18,284 bases of DNA from Bacteroidota bacterium (GTDB lineage: Bacteria; Bacteroidota; Bacteroidia; UKL13-3). Shown piece by piece: positions 8,798 to 16,102 of the stretch. Every line of letters begins with the position of its first letter. The stretch's first letter is position 1. Made by a program: the position numbers and the translations under genes. The stretch covers positions 1 through 18,284 of the forward strand of contig RGVD01000025.1 in assembly GCA_010027395.1 (NCBI GenBank). The letters run 5' to 3'. Below the pieces are notes generated by a model. The model was not told the DNA's origin. It did no database searches and worked only from the letters and a program-made list of their open reading frames with translations.

Positions 8798-8867
8798 TCA
8801 TTGCGAACGAAACGCAGTGAAGTGTGGCAATCTGTTTTGATAGATTGCTTCACTATGTTCGCAATGA
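8798..8867. repeat. TCATTGCGAAC inverted repeat
   Basis: TCATTGCGAAC (8798-8808) pairs with GTTCGCAATGA (8857-8867). Further in, AGTGAAG and CAATCT pair with CTTCACT and AGATTG, with an asymmetric bulge in the left arm. The inner loop is GTTTTGAT. It resembles the CATTGCGAnC...GCAATCT repeats common in several bacterial phyla. Confidence 0.8.
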
Positions 8868-8873
8868 CGATTT

Positions 8874-8890
8874 CACACACTGTGAAAATC
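8874..8890. repeat. 17-bp sequence shared with 6623-6639
   Basis: CACACACTGTGAAAATC is identical in both spacers. TTCACA and TGTGAA inside this copy (8872-8886) form a small palindrome. Confidence 0.8.
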
Positions 8891-8931
8891 GTTTCACGAT
8901 CGGAATGCTATTTGGTAATTGCGCTGGATTG

Positions 8932-8966
8932 CCTCCGATGAATAACGGAGGGTAATGGGGATGTTG
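8932..8966 (+). repeat. Diverged palindrome with GGGGATGTTG tail, copy 2
   Basis: CCTCCG (8932-8937) and CGGAGG (8946-8951) pair around an 8-base loop, then GTAAT and GGGGATGTTG (8957-8966) follow. The architecture equals the units at 6441 and 18102, but the arm sequence differs on both sides. Confidence 0.6.
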
Positions 8967-9016
8967 ATAATGATGAAAATTTAGATTTAGTTCAATCATC
9001 CACATTTTCTTTCTCT

Positions 9017-9041
9017 AACTTTTTCCATTGCTGAAAAAGTT
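9017..9041. repeat. AACTTTTTC/GAAAAAGTT hairpin
   Basis: Perfect 9-bp arms around CATTGCT, followed by ACAAAAAAGCTAG. It seems to belong to the same loose family as 6532-6551 and 18265-18284 (T-rich arm, loop, A-rich arm, then an A-rich tail). Confidence 0.75.
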
Positions 9042-9245
9042 ACAAAAAAGCTAGAAAAAAATATGCTTCTTCGCACTGGCTCGATGCACGGCCCGCATTT
9101 TTTTCGGTCCACCGCACGCCTCCTATTTTAACTATTATCATGGCTTCGCACTCGAATTACTTTGCTTTAGAAGTATGTTACAGCAAAAGCAAACGACATT
9201 CATAAAATCTGCCAGAAAATGTTTTTGGTACCTATTAAACGCTCG

Positions 9246-9254
9246 TCATCCTAT
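9246..9254 (+). repeat. Left copy of TCATCCTAT junction repeat (IS110 left boundary)
   Basis: TCATCCTAT occurs here and at 10483-10491, bracketing the transposase and its non-coding end. Taking CT (9251-9252) as the core dinucleotide, as in IS621, the element starts at 9253 and the bases to the left are target DNA. The repeat is longer than the 2-bp core, so part of the identity may be coincidence or target preference. Confidence 0.6.
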
Positions 9255-9287
9255 GTTTGTGAACTGTTGATTAAAAAGAAAATAATA

Positions 9288-9464
9288 CTATTTTATTTAC
9301 CAATGAAATAGAAGAGAAGGAAGGGAGCAAAATTAAGTCACGTCATAGGTAGTTGGATACCGTTCGCAATGCTAATTACCCTTCCTTTTTACTGTTAAAC
9401 TTGGACAGTTCACAGGGATAAGTATTTAGTACGAAGCCCGTATACAGGATAGATAAGTTAACAG
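9288..9464 (+). ncRNA. Candidate bridge RNA of the IS110 element
   Basis: Three consecutive stem-loops fit the bridge-RNA plan. The 5' hairpin is CTATTTTA/TGAAATAG (9288-9295, 9304-9311). Loop 1 (target-binding position) has stem AAGGAAGGG/CCCTTCCTT (9317-9325, 9379-9387), extendable to 12 bp with G-U pairs, and an inner hairpin GGTA/TACC (9348-9361). Loop 2 (donor-binding position) has stem CTGTTAA-A-CTT / AAG-TTAACAG (9392-9402, 9455-9464) and an inner hairpin at 9429-9443. Guide-like segments lie in the internal loops. CGTCAT (9341-9346) equals the left flank at 9244-9249. ACAGTTCA (9405-9412) equals the right end at 10478-10485. ATAG (9449-9452) complements CTAT at the left end (9251-9254). 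A right target guide is not clear: only AAT (9368-9370) pairs with ATT at 10490. Ends and folding are by eye. Confidence 0.68.
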
Positions 9465-9497
9465 CAAATTCTCTTCTAATCTTAAAACAATTAGAAT

Positions 9498-10457
9498 ATG
9501 GAATCAAAAGTACATGTGGGGATTGATATCTCCAAAATCAGTTTTGATGTAGCTATCCCAGCAGGAACAAAAGATGGTTACAAACATTTGAAATTTAGTA
9601 ACAATGCAGAAGGTTTTAAAAAGTTTATCACGCATTTGGAACCTATGAGTCATTGTGTTATGGAGGCTTCAGGTGTTTATTACCTGCAATTGGCTATTTG
9701 TTTGCATGAGCATGGCATGATAGTAAGTGTAGTAAATCCATTAACTATTAAGCACTTTTCTCAAATGCGATTAATGAGAGCTAAAACAGACAAAAAGGAT
9801 GCCGCCATTATTGCAGAATACGGAAAAGTAGAAGATCCAATTCAATGGAAACCACGAGCAGATCATATGCTTCAAATGCAACAAATGCAGGCTTTGCAAG
9901 ACAATTATGTTGGACAGCTTACACGTTTAAAAAATCAACAAGAGTCATTTATAAATAGTGGTATAAGTAATAAAATTTTATTGGAAATTATTGAAAAGGA
10001 GATAGAGCATATTACCAATCAAGTAAAATTACTAGATGCAGAATTGCTCAAAATAACCAAACAACATCATAATGATTTATTTGAAAGACTTCAAACAATA
10101 AAAGGGATTGGCAAAAGAGCAGCTATGACACTAATCTTAATAACAGATGGATTTGAACGATTTGAAAACTATAAACAATTGTGCGCGTATGTTGGTTTAA
10201 GTCCAAGGATATATGAATCTGGAACGAGTGTAAAAGGTAAAGTCAAAATATGCAAAATGGGAATGGCAAGAATGAGAAAACTGTTATATTTATGTGCAAT
10301 GCGGGCAAGGACTTGTAATAAGGCATGTAAAGAAATGTTTGAAAGATTAACGGAAAAGGGGAAAAATGGGAAGTTAGCCTTAATTGCAATTGCTAATAAA
10401 CTTTTGAAACAAGCATTTGTAATTGGCAATAGTCAAATGATTTACCAAGAATTTTAA
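9498..10457 (+). CDS. IS110-family DEDD transposase (RNA-guided recombinase)
   Basis: The 319-aa product has the family's usual size. The N-terminal RuvC-like DEDD domain shows D10 (VGIDISK), E56 (MEASGVY), D98 and D101 (AKTDKKDA). A coiled-coil-like linker spans about 125-195. The C-terminal Transposase_20-type domain opens with LQTIKGIGKRAA (198-209) and contains CAYVGLSPRIYESGTSVKGK (229-248), where S241 or S244 is the likely serine nucleophile. KMGMARMRKLLYL (253-265) is also typical. IS110 enzymes are recombinases that use a bridge RNA to pair donor and target DNA. The ATG at 9498 gives the conserved start 9 residues before D10. No stop or frameshift. The gene starts 33 bases after the last bridge-RNA stem, as expected if both come from the same left end. 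Confidence 0.96.
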   Translation: MESKVHVGIDISKISFDVAIPAGTKDGYKHLKFSNNAEGFKKFITHLEPMSHCVMEASGVYYLQLAICLHEHGMIVSVVNPLTIKHFSQMRLMRAKTDKKDAAIIAEYGKVEDPIQWKPRADHMLQMQQMQALQDNYVGQLTRLKNQQESFINSGISNKILLEIIEKEIEHITNQVKLLDAELLKITKQHHNDLFERLQTIKGIGKRAAMTLILITDGFERFENYKQLCAYVGLSPRIYESGTSVKGKVKICKMGMARMRKLLYLCAMRARTCNKACKEMFERLTEKGKNGKLALIAIANKLLKQAFVIGNSQMIYQEF

Positions 10458-10482
10458 AAATTAATTTGGATTTTGACACAGT

Positions 10483-10491
10483 TCATCCTAT
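10483..10491 (+). repeat. Right copy of TCATCCTAT junction repeat (IS110 right boundary)
   Basis: Identical to 9246-9254. With CT (10488-10489) as core, the element's right end reads ACAGTTCATC-CT and target DNA resumes at 10490. Confidence 0.6.
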
Positions 10492-10647
10492 TCTCAACCG
10501 AAACATGAAAGGAACTATGAAAATGGTGGTCAGTTAAAAATGCAGAATGGATATATGAAAAGTAACGGGTCATATATTGATCCTCATTTAAAAACAACTC
10601 CCGATAATAATAAATGGAATAATAAAAGCTCATGGGACTCTAAATGA
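10490..10647 (+). pseudogene. 3' remnant of a small secreted-type protein, cut by the IS
   Basis: The frame ending at TGA 10645-10647 reads ...YSQPKHERNYENGGQ, then NGYMKSNGSYIDPHLKTTPDNNKWNNKSS. A GYx(K/R)SNGxY(I/V)xPHx(K/R)TxPD signature of this kind is seen at the C-terminus of small exported proteins in many bacteria, and YSQ looks like the end of a signal peptide. No in-frame start precedes the motif outside the IS. Joining the left flank at the shared TCATCCTAT keeps the frame open back to 9171 (with ATG at 9219), but the residues there (MFLVPIKRSSS) are not a signal peptide. So either the 5' part was lost or the left flank is not original. Function unknown. Confidence 0.6.
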
Positions 10648-10751
10648 GCAATCACTTTAACGAGGGCTGCTTATAAAATATCATTTACTCTAATTTAAAA
10701 AATCAAACCAAGCTTCGCACCAAGAAGAAAAACCCTTTAAACAATAACATT

Positions 10752-11003
10752 ATGAATAAATTTATGATTGATATCCTTTTGCAAGGATTGGACAACGAAA
10801 CACGAATGGCCCTATTACCCAAAGAACAAGAGATGATAAAAGAATGGGAAGTTAATGGGACACTTTTGGCTTCTTATATAAAAGCCGATACTGCAGGAAT
10901 TTACTTGGTTTTATTAGCAGAAGACAAATTAGATGTAGATAAAAAACTATCTACCCTGCCCTACTATCCTTATATGAAAATTGATATCATGACATTGAGA
11001 TAG
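10752..11003 (+). CDS. Small protein, muconolactone-isomerase-like (ferredoxin-like fold)
   Basis: The 83-aa product has no signal peptide and is probably cytoplasmic. The pattern is beta strand (KFMIDILLQ), helix with LLPKEQEMIKEW, G-L strand (NGTLLASYIKAD), strand (GIYLVLLAED), helix, then LPYYPYMKIDIMTL. The order and the LPxxPYMxxxI ending resemble the muconolactone delta-isomerase/YCII-like dimeric alpha-beta barrel proteins. The catalytic role of that family cannot be assumed for this short orphan. It lies 104 bp after the gene remnant and 157 bp before a secreted-protein gene, so it is likely its own transcription unit. No Shine-Dalgarno; an AT-rich leader precedes the ATG. Alternative: another small ferredoxin-fold protein. 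Confidence 0.82.
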   Translation: MNKFMIDILLQGLDNETRMALLPKEQEMIKEWEVNGTLLASYIKADTAGIYLVLLAEDKLDVDKKLSTLPYYPYMKIDIMTLR

Positions 11004-11160
11004 TAAGTTATTTGGATTTTATCCAGGCTGAGTTTCTCAGCAACTCGCAAGCATTTGACTTTCAGAAAAATATTTCATCATTTTTGATTCTCAAACATGT
11101 TTACACTAAGTTAATGGGGATTACGAAGAAATTATACATATTTGCGCTTTCACAAAGAGA

Positions 11161-13281
11161 ATGCTTTTGAAAAAATACTTCTTACTTTTACTTTTATCCT
11201 ATATCGTTTGTAATGAGGCTAAAACGCAAGTTACCTTTAGCCAAAAATCAACCAATACAGGCAGGATTGGTATAGGTTTTAGCAATGCTGGAACCATCGG
11301 TAATCCTAATACCATCCGAAACGATAGACAAAGTAAAAATTGGTCGATGCAATTTCCAAAAGGAACTGGTATTGAGCATTTATTTGAAGCTGGCATTTGG
11401 TTAGGTGCTCAAGTAGATGGCCAAGTATTGGTATCAACAAGTGCTGTGGATGACCCAAGTGGCTACTCAACCGGAAAAGCGGGTTATGAATTTACTCAAT
11501 TAAGTGACATCAAAGAAAGATCAAAAACCAAAAGCAGCAGCAATTATTCATCACAAGCTGTATCGGGACAGGATTTTATTACCAATTTCACAGATAGTTT
11601 TGTGGTGGTTCCAGGTTCTAGTATTCCGATTAATTCGCATACCAACCCATTAAAAGCAGTTATCAAACTGGAAACCTATGCTTGGAGCGAATCAACGGCT
11701 GATTATTTTGTGATAGCCAATTATGAAGTAACTAATAATTCTGACAAAAGATGGGATAGCATTTGGTTTGGTAATTGGAGTGATTTGGTAGTGAGAAATA
11801 TTCAATACACCACGGATGGAACAGGTTCAAATTACTACTCTAGGGGTAGAAATGGCTTCGATAGGCAGAAGATGGCAGTTTATGCTTACTTGGCTAGGGC
11901 AGATGTGAATGATTATGATTACACCCAATCCTATGGTGCTATTCAATTTTTAGGCATGGATTGGAGAGGTATGTTTTTCAACCCTAACAAGCCAGATACC
12001 TTTGTAAAATCAGGATTTCCAGCTCCTCAATTGAATATTAATTTCTGGAACTACAATGGCTCAAGCCCATGGATTGCACCTTCAACTGATTTGGATAGAT
12101 ACAACAAACTAAAAAATTCTATTGATTCGTTAACCTTATTTGATCCTAGTAAAGGACCATTTATTGGTCAGCCTGCCAACTGGATTCAATTGATTTCAGC
12201 AGGTCCTATCTCAAATTTGAACCCAGGTGAGAAAATGAATTTCACGATGGCTTATGTTTGTGCCAAGCAAAGCAATCCCAATATCCAGGGAGCTAATGTG
12301 CTAAGCACAGAGGAGGATAGGGCTGAATTGAATGAGCATTTAAAAACATGTCGTGCTACCTATCTTGGTGAAGATGGTGATGAAAATGGGGTTTACACGA
12401 TAGAAAAAGATGTAAATAAAAATGGCAAATTAGACCGATACATCGTACCTGAACCACCCACTTCTCCGCTTATTAAAGTAGTAACCGAAAACCAAAAGGC
12501 AACGATTTATTGGGACAGAATGGCTGAGGAATCAGTTGACCCTATTTCAAGGCAAAAAGATTTTGAAGGCTATCGCTTGTATAGAAGTCAATTAGGTGAA
12601 GATTTAAAACTTAGAATTGATTTAGATTCATCCAATATGATTGCACAATGGGATATTGAAAACAATGATATTGGGTTTAACAATGGTTTTAATGCCATTA
12701 AACTCACTACCCCTGTCAAGTTTGAAGGCGATAGCAATACCTATAACTACAAGTTTGAAATGCCCAACTTATTAAATGGCTGGCAATATTTATTTTCAGT
12801 AACAGCCTTTGATAAGGGAGATGCCAAATTGGGTTTAAGTTCTCAAGAATCTTCTTTTAATGAAAACCAAGTGCATGCTTTTTGTGGCACACCTAGTAAT
12901 GATTTTACAAGTGATAATCCATCGAAGAAAGTAGGTGTTTATCCTAATCCTTATTCTACCACTGCAGCTTGGGATGGTGTAGGAAGCAGGGATAGAAAAT
13001 TGTATTTCTTCAACCTACCTAATAGATGCCAAATAACTATATACACCACAAGCGGTGATGTACTTTCAACTATGACGCATGATGCCAAAAACTATAAAGG
13101 TGAAAACATCAGATGGTTTGATAAATATGCACAAGGTACCATTAGCATGAGTGGTGGCGAGCATGCTTGGGATTTGCTCACCAATAATAAAACACAAGTT
13201 TCTACTGGTATATATATGTTTAGTGTAAAAGATTTACAGAGCGGAAATATTACTACTGGCAATTTTGCTATACTTAAATAA
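11161..13281 (+). CDS. Secreted protein with variant T9SS-type C-terminal domain
   Basis: The 706-aa protein starts with a signal peptide (LLKKYFLLLLLSYIVCNEAKTQ). The N-terminal 400 residues are unrecognised, beta-rich and aromatic (HLFEAGIWLGAQVDG, SDKRWDSIWFGNWSDL). At about 403-428, GEDGDENGVYTIEKDVNKNG has Asp/Asn-rich loops like EF-hand or thrombospondin-type calcium sites. A fibronectin-III-like segment follows near 439-580 (ATIYWDR, FEGYRLYRSQ, WQYLFSVTAFDKGD). The last ~115 residues (GVYPNPYS, FFNLPNRCQITIYTTSGD, STGIYMFSVKD, GNFAILK) match the plan of a C-terminal sorting domain, though longer than the common type A form. This suggests export through the T9SS and surface attachment or release. 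The next gene begins 22 bp downstream, so the two are probably co-transcribed. Molecular function unknown. Confidence 0.92.
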   Translation: MLLKKYFLLLLLSYIVCNEAKTQVTFSQKSTNTGRIGIGFSNAGTIGNPNTIRNDRQSKNWSMQFPKGTGIEHLFEAGIWLGAQVDGQVLVSTSAVDDPSGYSTGKAGYEFTQLSDIKERSKTKSSSNYSSQAVSGQDFITNFTDSFVVVPGSSIPINSHTNPLKAVIKLETYAWSESTADYFVIANYEVTNNSDKRWDSIWFGNWSDLVVRNIQYTTDGTGSNYYSRGRNGFDRQKMAVYAYLARADVNDYDYTQSYGAIQFLGMDWRGMFFNPNKPDTFVKSGFPAPQLNINFWNYNGSSPWIAPSTDLDRYNKLKNSIDSLTLFDPSKGPFIGQPANWIQLISAGPISNLNPGEKMNFTMAYVCAKQSNPNIQGANVLSTEEDRAELNEHLKTCRATYLGEDGDENGVYTIEKDVNKNGKLDRYIVPEPPTSPLIKVVTENQKATIYWDRMAEESVDPISRQKDFEGYRLYRSQLGEDLKLRIDLDSSNMIAQWDIENNDIGFNNGFNAIKLTTPVKFEGDSNTYNYKFEMPNLLNGWQYLFSVTAFDKGDAKLGLSSQESSFNENQVHAFCGTPSNDFTSDNPSKKVGVYPNPYSTTAAWDGVGSRDRKLYFFNLPNRCQITIYTTSGDVLSTMTHDAKNYKGENIRWFDKYAQGTISMSGGEHAWDLLTNNKTQVSTGIYMFSVKDLQSGNITTGNFAILK

Positions 13282-13303
13282 ACAATCAACAACAAAAACA
13301 AAT

Positions 13304-16015
13304 ATGAAAAAAGTTCTATTACTTTTAAGCTTCGCGGTAGCTGCCTTTGTGTTAAAGGCACAAAATCCGTATCCAATCATCCCTCTTGATTCAGTTCAGA
13401 GAACCTCTTTTGCGAAACTTTCGCAAACACCTCCCATCGATTCACCTGATTATGTTTCACCTCGTGTGAATGCTCGCTATGGCGATACGGTAAGAATTGA
13501 AGGTTATGTATTGTTTGACCCTCGTTACTATGGTTTAAGCATAAGCCGTAAATCAACTATTCTTGTAAAAGACACCATAGGCGGTGCCTGGGGTGGTGTT
13601 GAAGTAATCTGTGACCCTGCAGTTGTAGGTATGGGTAATGGTGCAGGTCCTTTGGCAACCCTTATCAATGATAACTCTTTTTATGACAATGTTAAACCTG
13701 GATACAAAGTAAGAGTTACAGGTATTATCAGAGCTGCTTTCACATCAGGTTCGGCTCAATATAATACCCAATTGTATCTATTAAAAGGAACTAGCAAATG
13801 GAACAATGGTGTGGAAGTAATTGATTTCGGACCTAACAAAATAAATCCTGTGGTTCTTCCAATTGATTCAATCACAACTGGAAATCCTATTACAGGTTTC
13901 AATGTTAATAAAAGCATTGGCGAAAAATGGGAAGGTGTGTATGTTGAATTAAGAAATGTGAGTGTTTATAACGACAGAGCAGCAAGCGGTGCTTCAAGAT
14001 GGACTTGGTCAGTAACTGATAAATCAGGTAATGCTATAAGCATCCGTGATTATTCAGGATATTACAGAAATGATAACTTAACAGCAGATTCAGTTTTTGG
14101 TGCGAACAACAAAAGATTTACTCCTCCGCCTATTGGAAAAAGTTTTGCTTACCTGAGAGGGGTTATACAAGAATATAGTTTGCAAGGTGCAACAAGATAT
14201 GGCATTGCTCCATTATATACAAATGATTTAGGTCCGGCTTTATATACGCCTCCAACTGTCGCTGCTAGAGTGAGAACACCAGTGGTACCCACTTCAACTG
14301 ACAGTATCCGTTTCACTTATAAAATTCAACTAAATGATGCGGCTTTAGGATATGCAAGAGTGTTTTATTCTAAACCAAATGATAATACATTATTTGATTC
14401 TGTTTCTTTAACAAAAGTAGTGGTAGGTATTGATACAGGTTGGACGGCTCAAATCGCTCCGATGCCTGATGGTAGTCAAATTTACTATTACATCAAAGCT
14501 TATGATGTAAATGACATTGCTAACAAAGATACTTTTGGTACTGCTAAATCATTTATTGTTAGAGATGGCGGTATTACCAATATCAGACAATTACAATTTA
14601 GCCCTTATATTAACAATTCTTCTATTTTTAATGGCGATTCAACTATCACCAATATGAACATTAGAGCACTAGTAACGTCAAATGATATGGTGCAAGGTGC
14701 AACTATTAATTTTGCTACGATTCAGCAAGGTACAGGTGCTAATGCTGCCATCATTGTAAACAGAAAATTAGGTGATGCTACTTCAACATGGGCTCAAGGC
14801 GATTCAGTACTAATCACTGCAGGAAAAGTAATTGAAGCTGGCAACATGACTACTTTAAATGATATTTCTGCCACAAAAATCAGCAGTAACAATGCTGTTC
14901 CAACTCCTATCAACACCTTAAACATCGATACTTTGGCATTATGGAATAGCGATGCTAGACCGGTGGGTGCAAGACAAAATTTCAATGCATGGGAAGGTCA
15001 AGTAATTGGTTTTGACACCAACTATGTTGTGAGCAGCAACCCTGATGGTCCTGCAAGTGATTTCCAAGAATTCAGTTTGTCAAACGATAGAAATGCTAGC
15101 CTAGGTTTTAGAGTAAACGATTTAGGAGGTAATTATAGAAACACCAAATACAATGCTGCTTTGAAAAATGGTCAAAAAGCATTTAGAACTGCTGGTATTT
15201 TATACTTCTTAAATGGTAATTGGAAAATAAATCCTCGTAACCTTTCAGATTTTGATATTGACACTGTGATGCCAAGAATAAAAGTAAAAGGAGCAAATCC
15301 TAAAACAGTTATTACTGGTTCTGCTTATACCGATGCAGGTGCTATCGTTACAGATAATAATGTTGTTGTTAGTTTAGCTACCAGCGGCACTGTAGATGTT
15401 AACACTTTGGGTGTATACAAAATCAGATACGTTGCTACTGACTTGGCTTTGTTAACCGATACCGCCTTCAGAACCGTTACCGTTGCCAATACAGATGTTA
15501 CCAAGCCTGTAATTTCGTTAAAAGGTAATAACCCAGATACTTTAGTCATCAATACTAGCTACGTTGATCCAGGTGCTAAAGCAATGGATGATGTGGAAGA
15601 TGAAATCTCTTCAAAAATTATCAGAACAGGTAGCATTGATTCATCAGTGATTGGTACATACATTCTTACTTATACAGTGAGTGATTTAGCGGGTAACACA
15701 GCTTCAAAAACCAGAACTGTAATCGTTGGTTTCAGAACAAGTATTAACGAAAACGACTTACAAGCTGCTAATATTTTAGTTTATCCTTCACCGGCTAACA
15801 ATGTATTGTTTGTTGAAGCTTCAGGATACAAATCATTACCTTTACAAGTTACTTTAACTGATTTATTAGGAAGAGATATCCTCTCTAAACAAATAAATAG
15901 CAAACAAGTAAAAGAAGAATTTGATGTTACCAATTTAAAAAATGGCATCTACTTCATCACTTTAAGCAACGATGCAGGGAGTAAATCTATTAAGTTTGTG
16001 GTGAGCGGTAAATAA
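13304..16015 (+). CDS. Secreted multidomain protein, DUF5011-like repeats and T9SS type A sorting domain
   Basis: I place the start at ATG 13304 (903 aa) because MKKVLLLLSFAVAAFVLKAQ is a clean signal peptide. An in-frame ATG at 13265 lies inside the upstream gene and would add 13 polar residues. After the signal, about 30-320 is a beta-rich region with OB-fold-like features (GDTVRIEGYVLFDPRYYGLS, GYKVRVTGIIRAAF). An Ig-like segment follows near 325-425 (IYYYIKAYDVND). Two tandem DUF5011/Ig-like repeats lie near 656-730 and 734-805 (VISLKGNNPDTLVINTSYVD, GTYILTYTVSDLAGN). The C-terminal ~80 residues (ILVYPSPANNVLFVE, TDLLGRDI, LKNGIYFITL, KSIKFVV) are a canonical T9SS type A sorting domain. 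Predicted T9SS cargo; the substrate is unknown. It shares a probable operon with the gene before it. Confidence 0.93.
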   Translation: MKKVLLLLSFAVAAFVLKAQNPYPIIPLDSVQRTSFAKLSQTPPIDSPDYVSPRVNARYGDTVRIEGYVLFDPRYYGLSISRKSTILVKDTIGGAWGGVEVICDPAVVGMGNGAGPLATLINDNSFYDNVKPGYKVRVTGIIRAAFTSGSAQYNTQLYLLKGTSKWNNGVEVIDFGPNKINPVVLPIDSITTGNPITGFNVNKSIGEKWEGVYVELRNVSVYNDRAASGASRWTWSVTDKSGNAISIRDYSGYYRNDNLTADSVFGANNKRFTPPPIGKSFAYLRGVIQEYSLQGATRYGIAPLYTNDLGPALYTPPTVAARVRTPVVPTSTDSIRFTYKIQLNDAALGYARVFYSKPNDNTLFDSVSLTKVVVGIDTGWTAQIAPMPDGSQIYYYIKAYDVNDIANKDTFGTAKSFIVRDGGITNIRQLQFSPYINNSSIFNGDSTITNMNIRALVTSNDMVQGATINFATIQQGTGANAAIIVNRKLGDATSTWAQGDSVLITAGKVIEAGNMTTLNDISATKISSNNAVPTPINTLNIDTLALWNSDARPVGARQNFNAWEGQVIGFDTNYVVSSNPDGPASDFQEFSLSNDRNASLGFRVNDLGGNYRNTKYNAALKNGQKAFRTAGILYFLNGNWKINPRNLSDFDIDTVMPRIKVKGANPKTVITGSAYTDAGAIVTDNNVVVSLATSGTVDVNTLGVYKIRYVATDLALLTDTAFRTVTVANTDVTKPVISLKGNNPDTLVINTSYVDPGAKAMDDVEDEISSKIIRTGSIDSSVIGTYILTYTVSDLAGNTASKTRTVIVGFRTSINENDLQAANILVYPSPANNVLFVEASGYKSLPLQVTLTDLLGRDILSKQINSKQVKEEFDVTNLKNGIYFITLSNDAGSKSIKFVVSGK

Positions 16016-16037
16016 GCCAAACACTATGAATATATTG

Positions 16038-16070
16038 AAGGCTGTTTCAGAAATGAAGCAGCCTTTTTTT
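16038..16070 (+). terminator. Rho-independent terminator after the secreted-protein pair
   Basis: AAGGCTGTTTC (16038-16048) pairs with GAAGCAGCCTT (16055-16065), 11 bp with one G-U, loop AGAAAT. T16064-16070 forms the T run. It starts 23 bases past the stop. Confidence 0.93.
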
Positions 16071-16102
16071 ATTTGGCAATTCCAATTAATTTGCGCACCT
16101 CA

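Larger units (their letters stand above)
8301..9250. other. Gene-free spacer between dnaB and the IS110 element
   Basis: No credible coding region is present. 8301-8670 is AT-rich with nothing recognised. 8672-9041 is a chain of hairpin repeats listed separately. 9042-9170 contains a GC-richer patch with CTTCGCACT twice, of unknown meaning. An 87-codon ORF at 8678-8941 and its antisense counterpart are translations of these repeats. The last bases (to 9250) are the left flank of the IS. Confidence 0.65.
9253..10489 (+). mobile_element. IS110-family insertion sequence, apparently complete
   Basis: The element spans about 1237 bp including one CT core. It has a long left non-coding end (245 bp, with structured RNA), one transposase gene, and a short right end (32 bp after the stop). 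That is the IS110-group layout, unlike IS1111 elements whose long end is on the right. Boundaries rest on the TCATCCTAT repeats (9246-9254, 10483-10491). A subterminal inverted repeat, TGAACTGT (9260-9267) and ACAGTTCA (10478-10485), supports them. Transposase is intact and the RNA structure is preserved, so the copy may be active. Exact ends need a second copy or an empty site. Confidence 0.75.

Noticed and set aside
8678..8941. 87-codon plus-strand ORF and the opposite 61-codon ORF (8695-8880)
   Set aside because: Both are translations of inverted repeats (for example SLRTKRSEVWQS from the TCATTGCGAAC element).
9042..9170. Possible tRNA or other structured RNA in the GC-richer patch left of the IS
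   Set aside because: No cloverleaf, T-loop consensus or CCA end could be found by eye; the function remains open.
13265..13303. ATG start of the 903-aa protein within the upstream gene
   Set aside because: Adds 13 polar residues before the signal peptide; ATG 13304 gives a normal one.
16073..16102. TTG start for the glycosyltransferase
   Set aside because: It begins 3 bases after the T run of the terminator and adds residues before the standard MLSILIPNHN opening.
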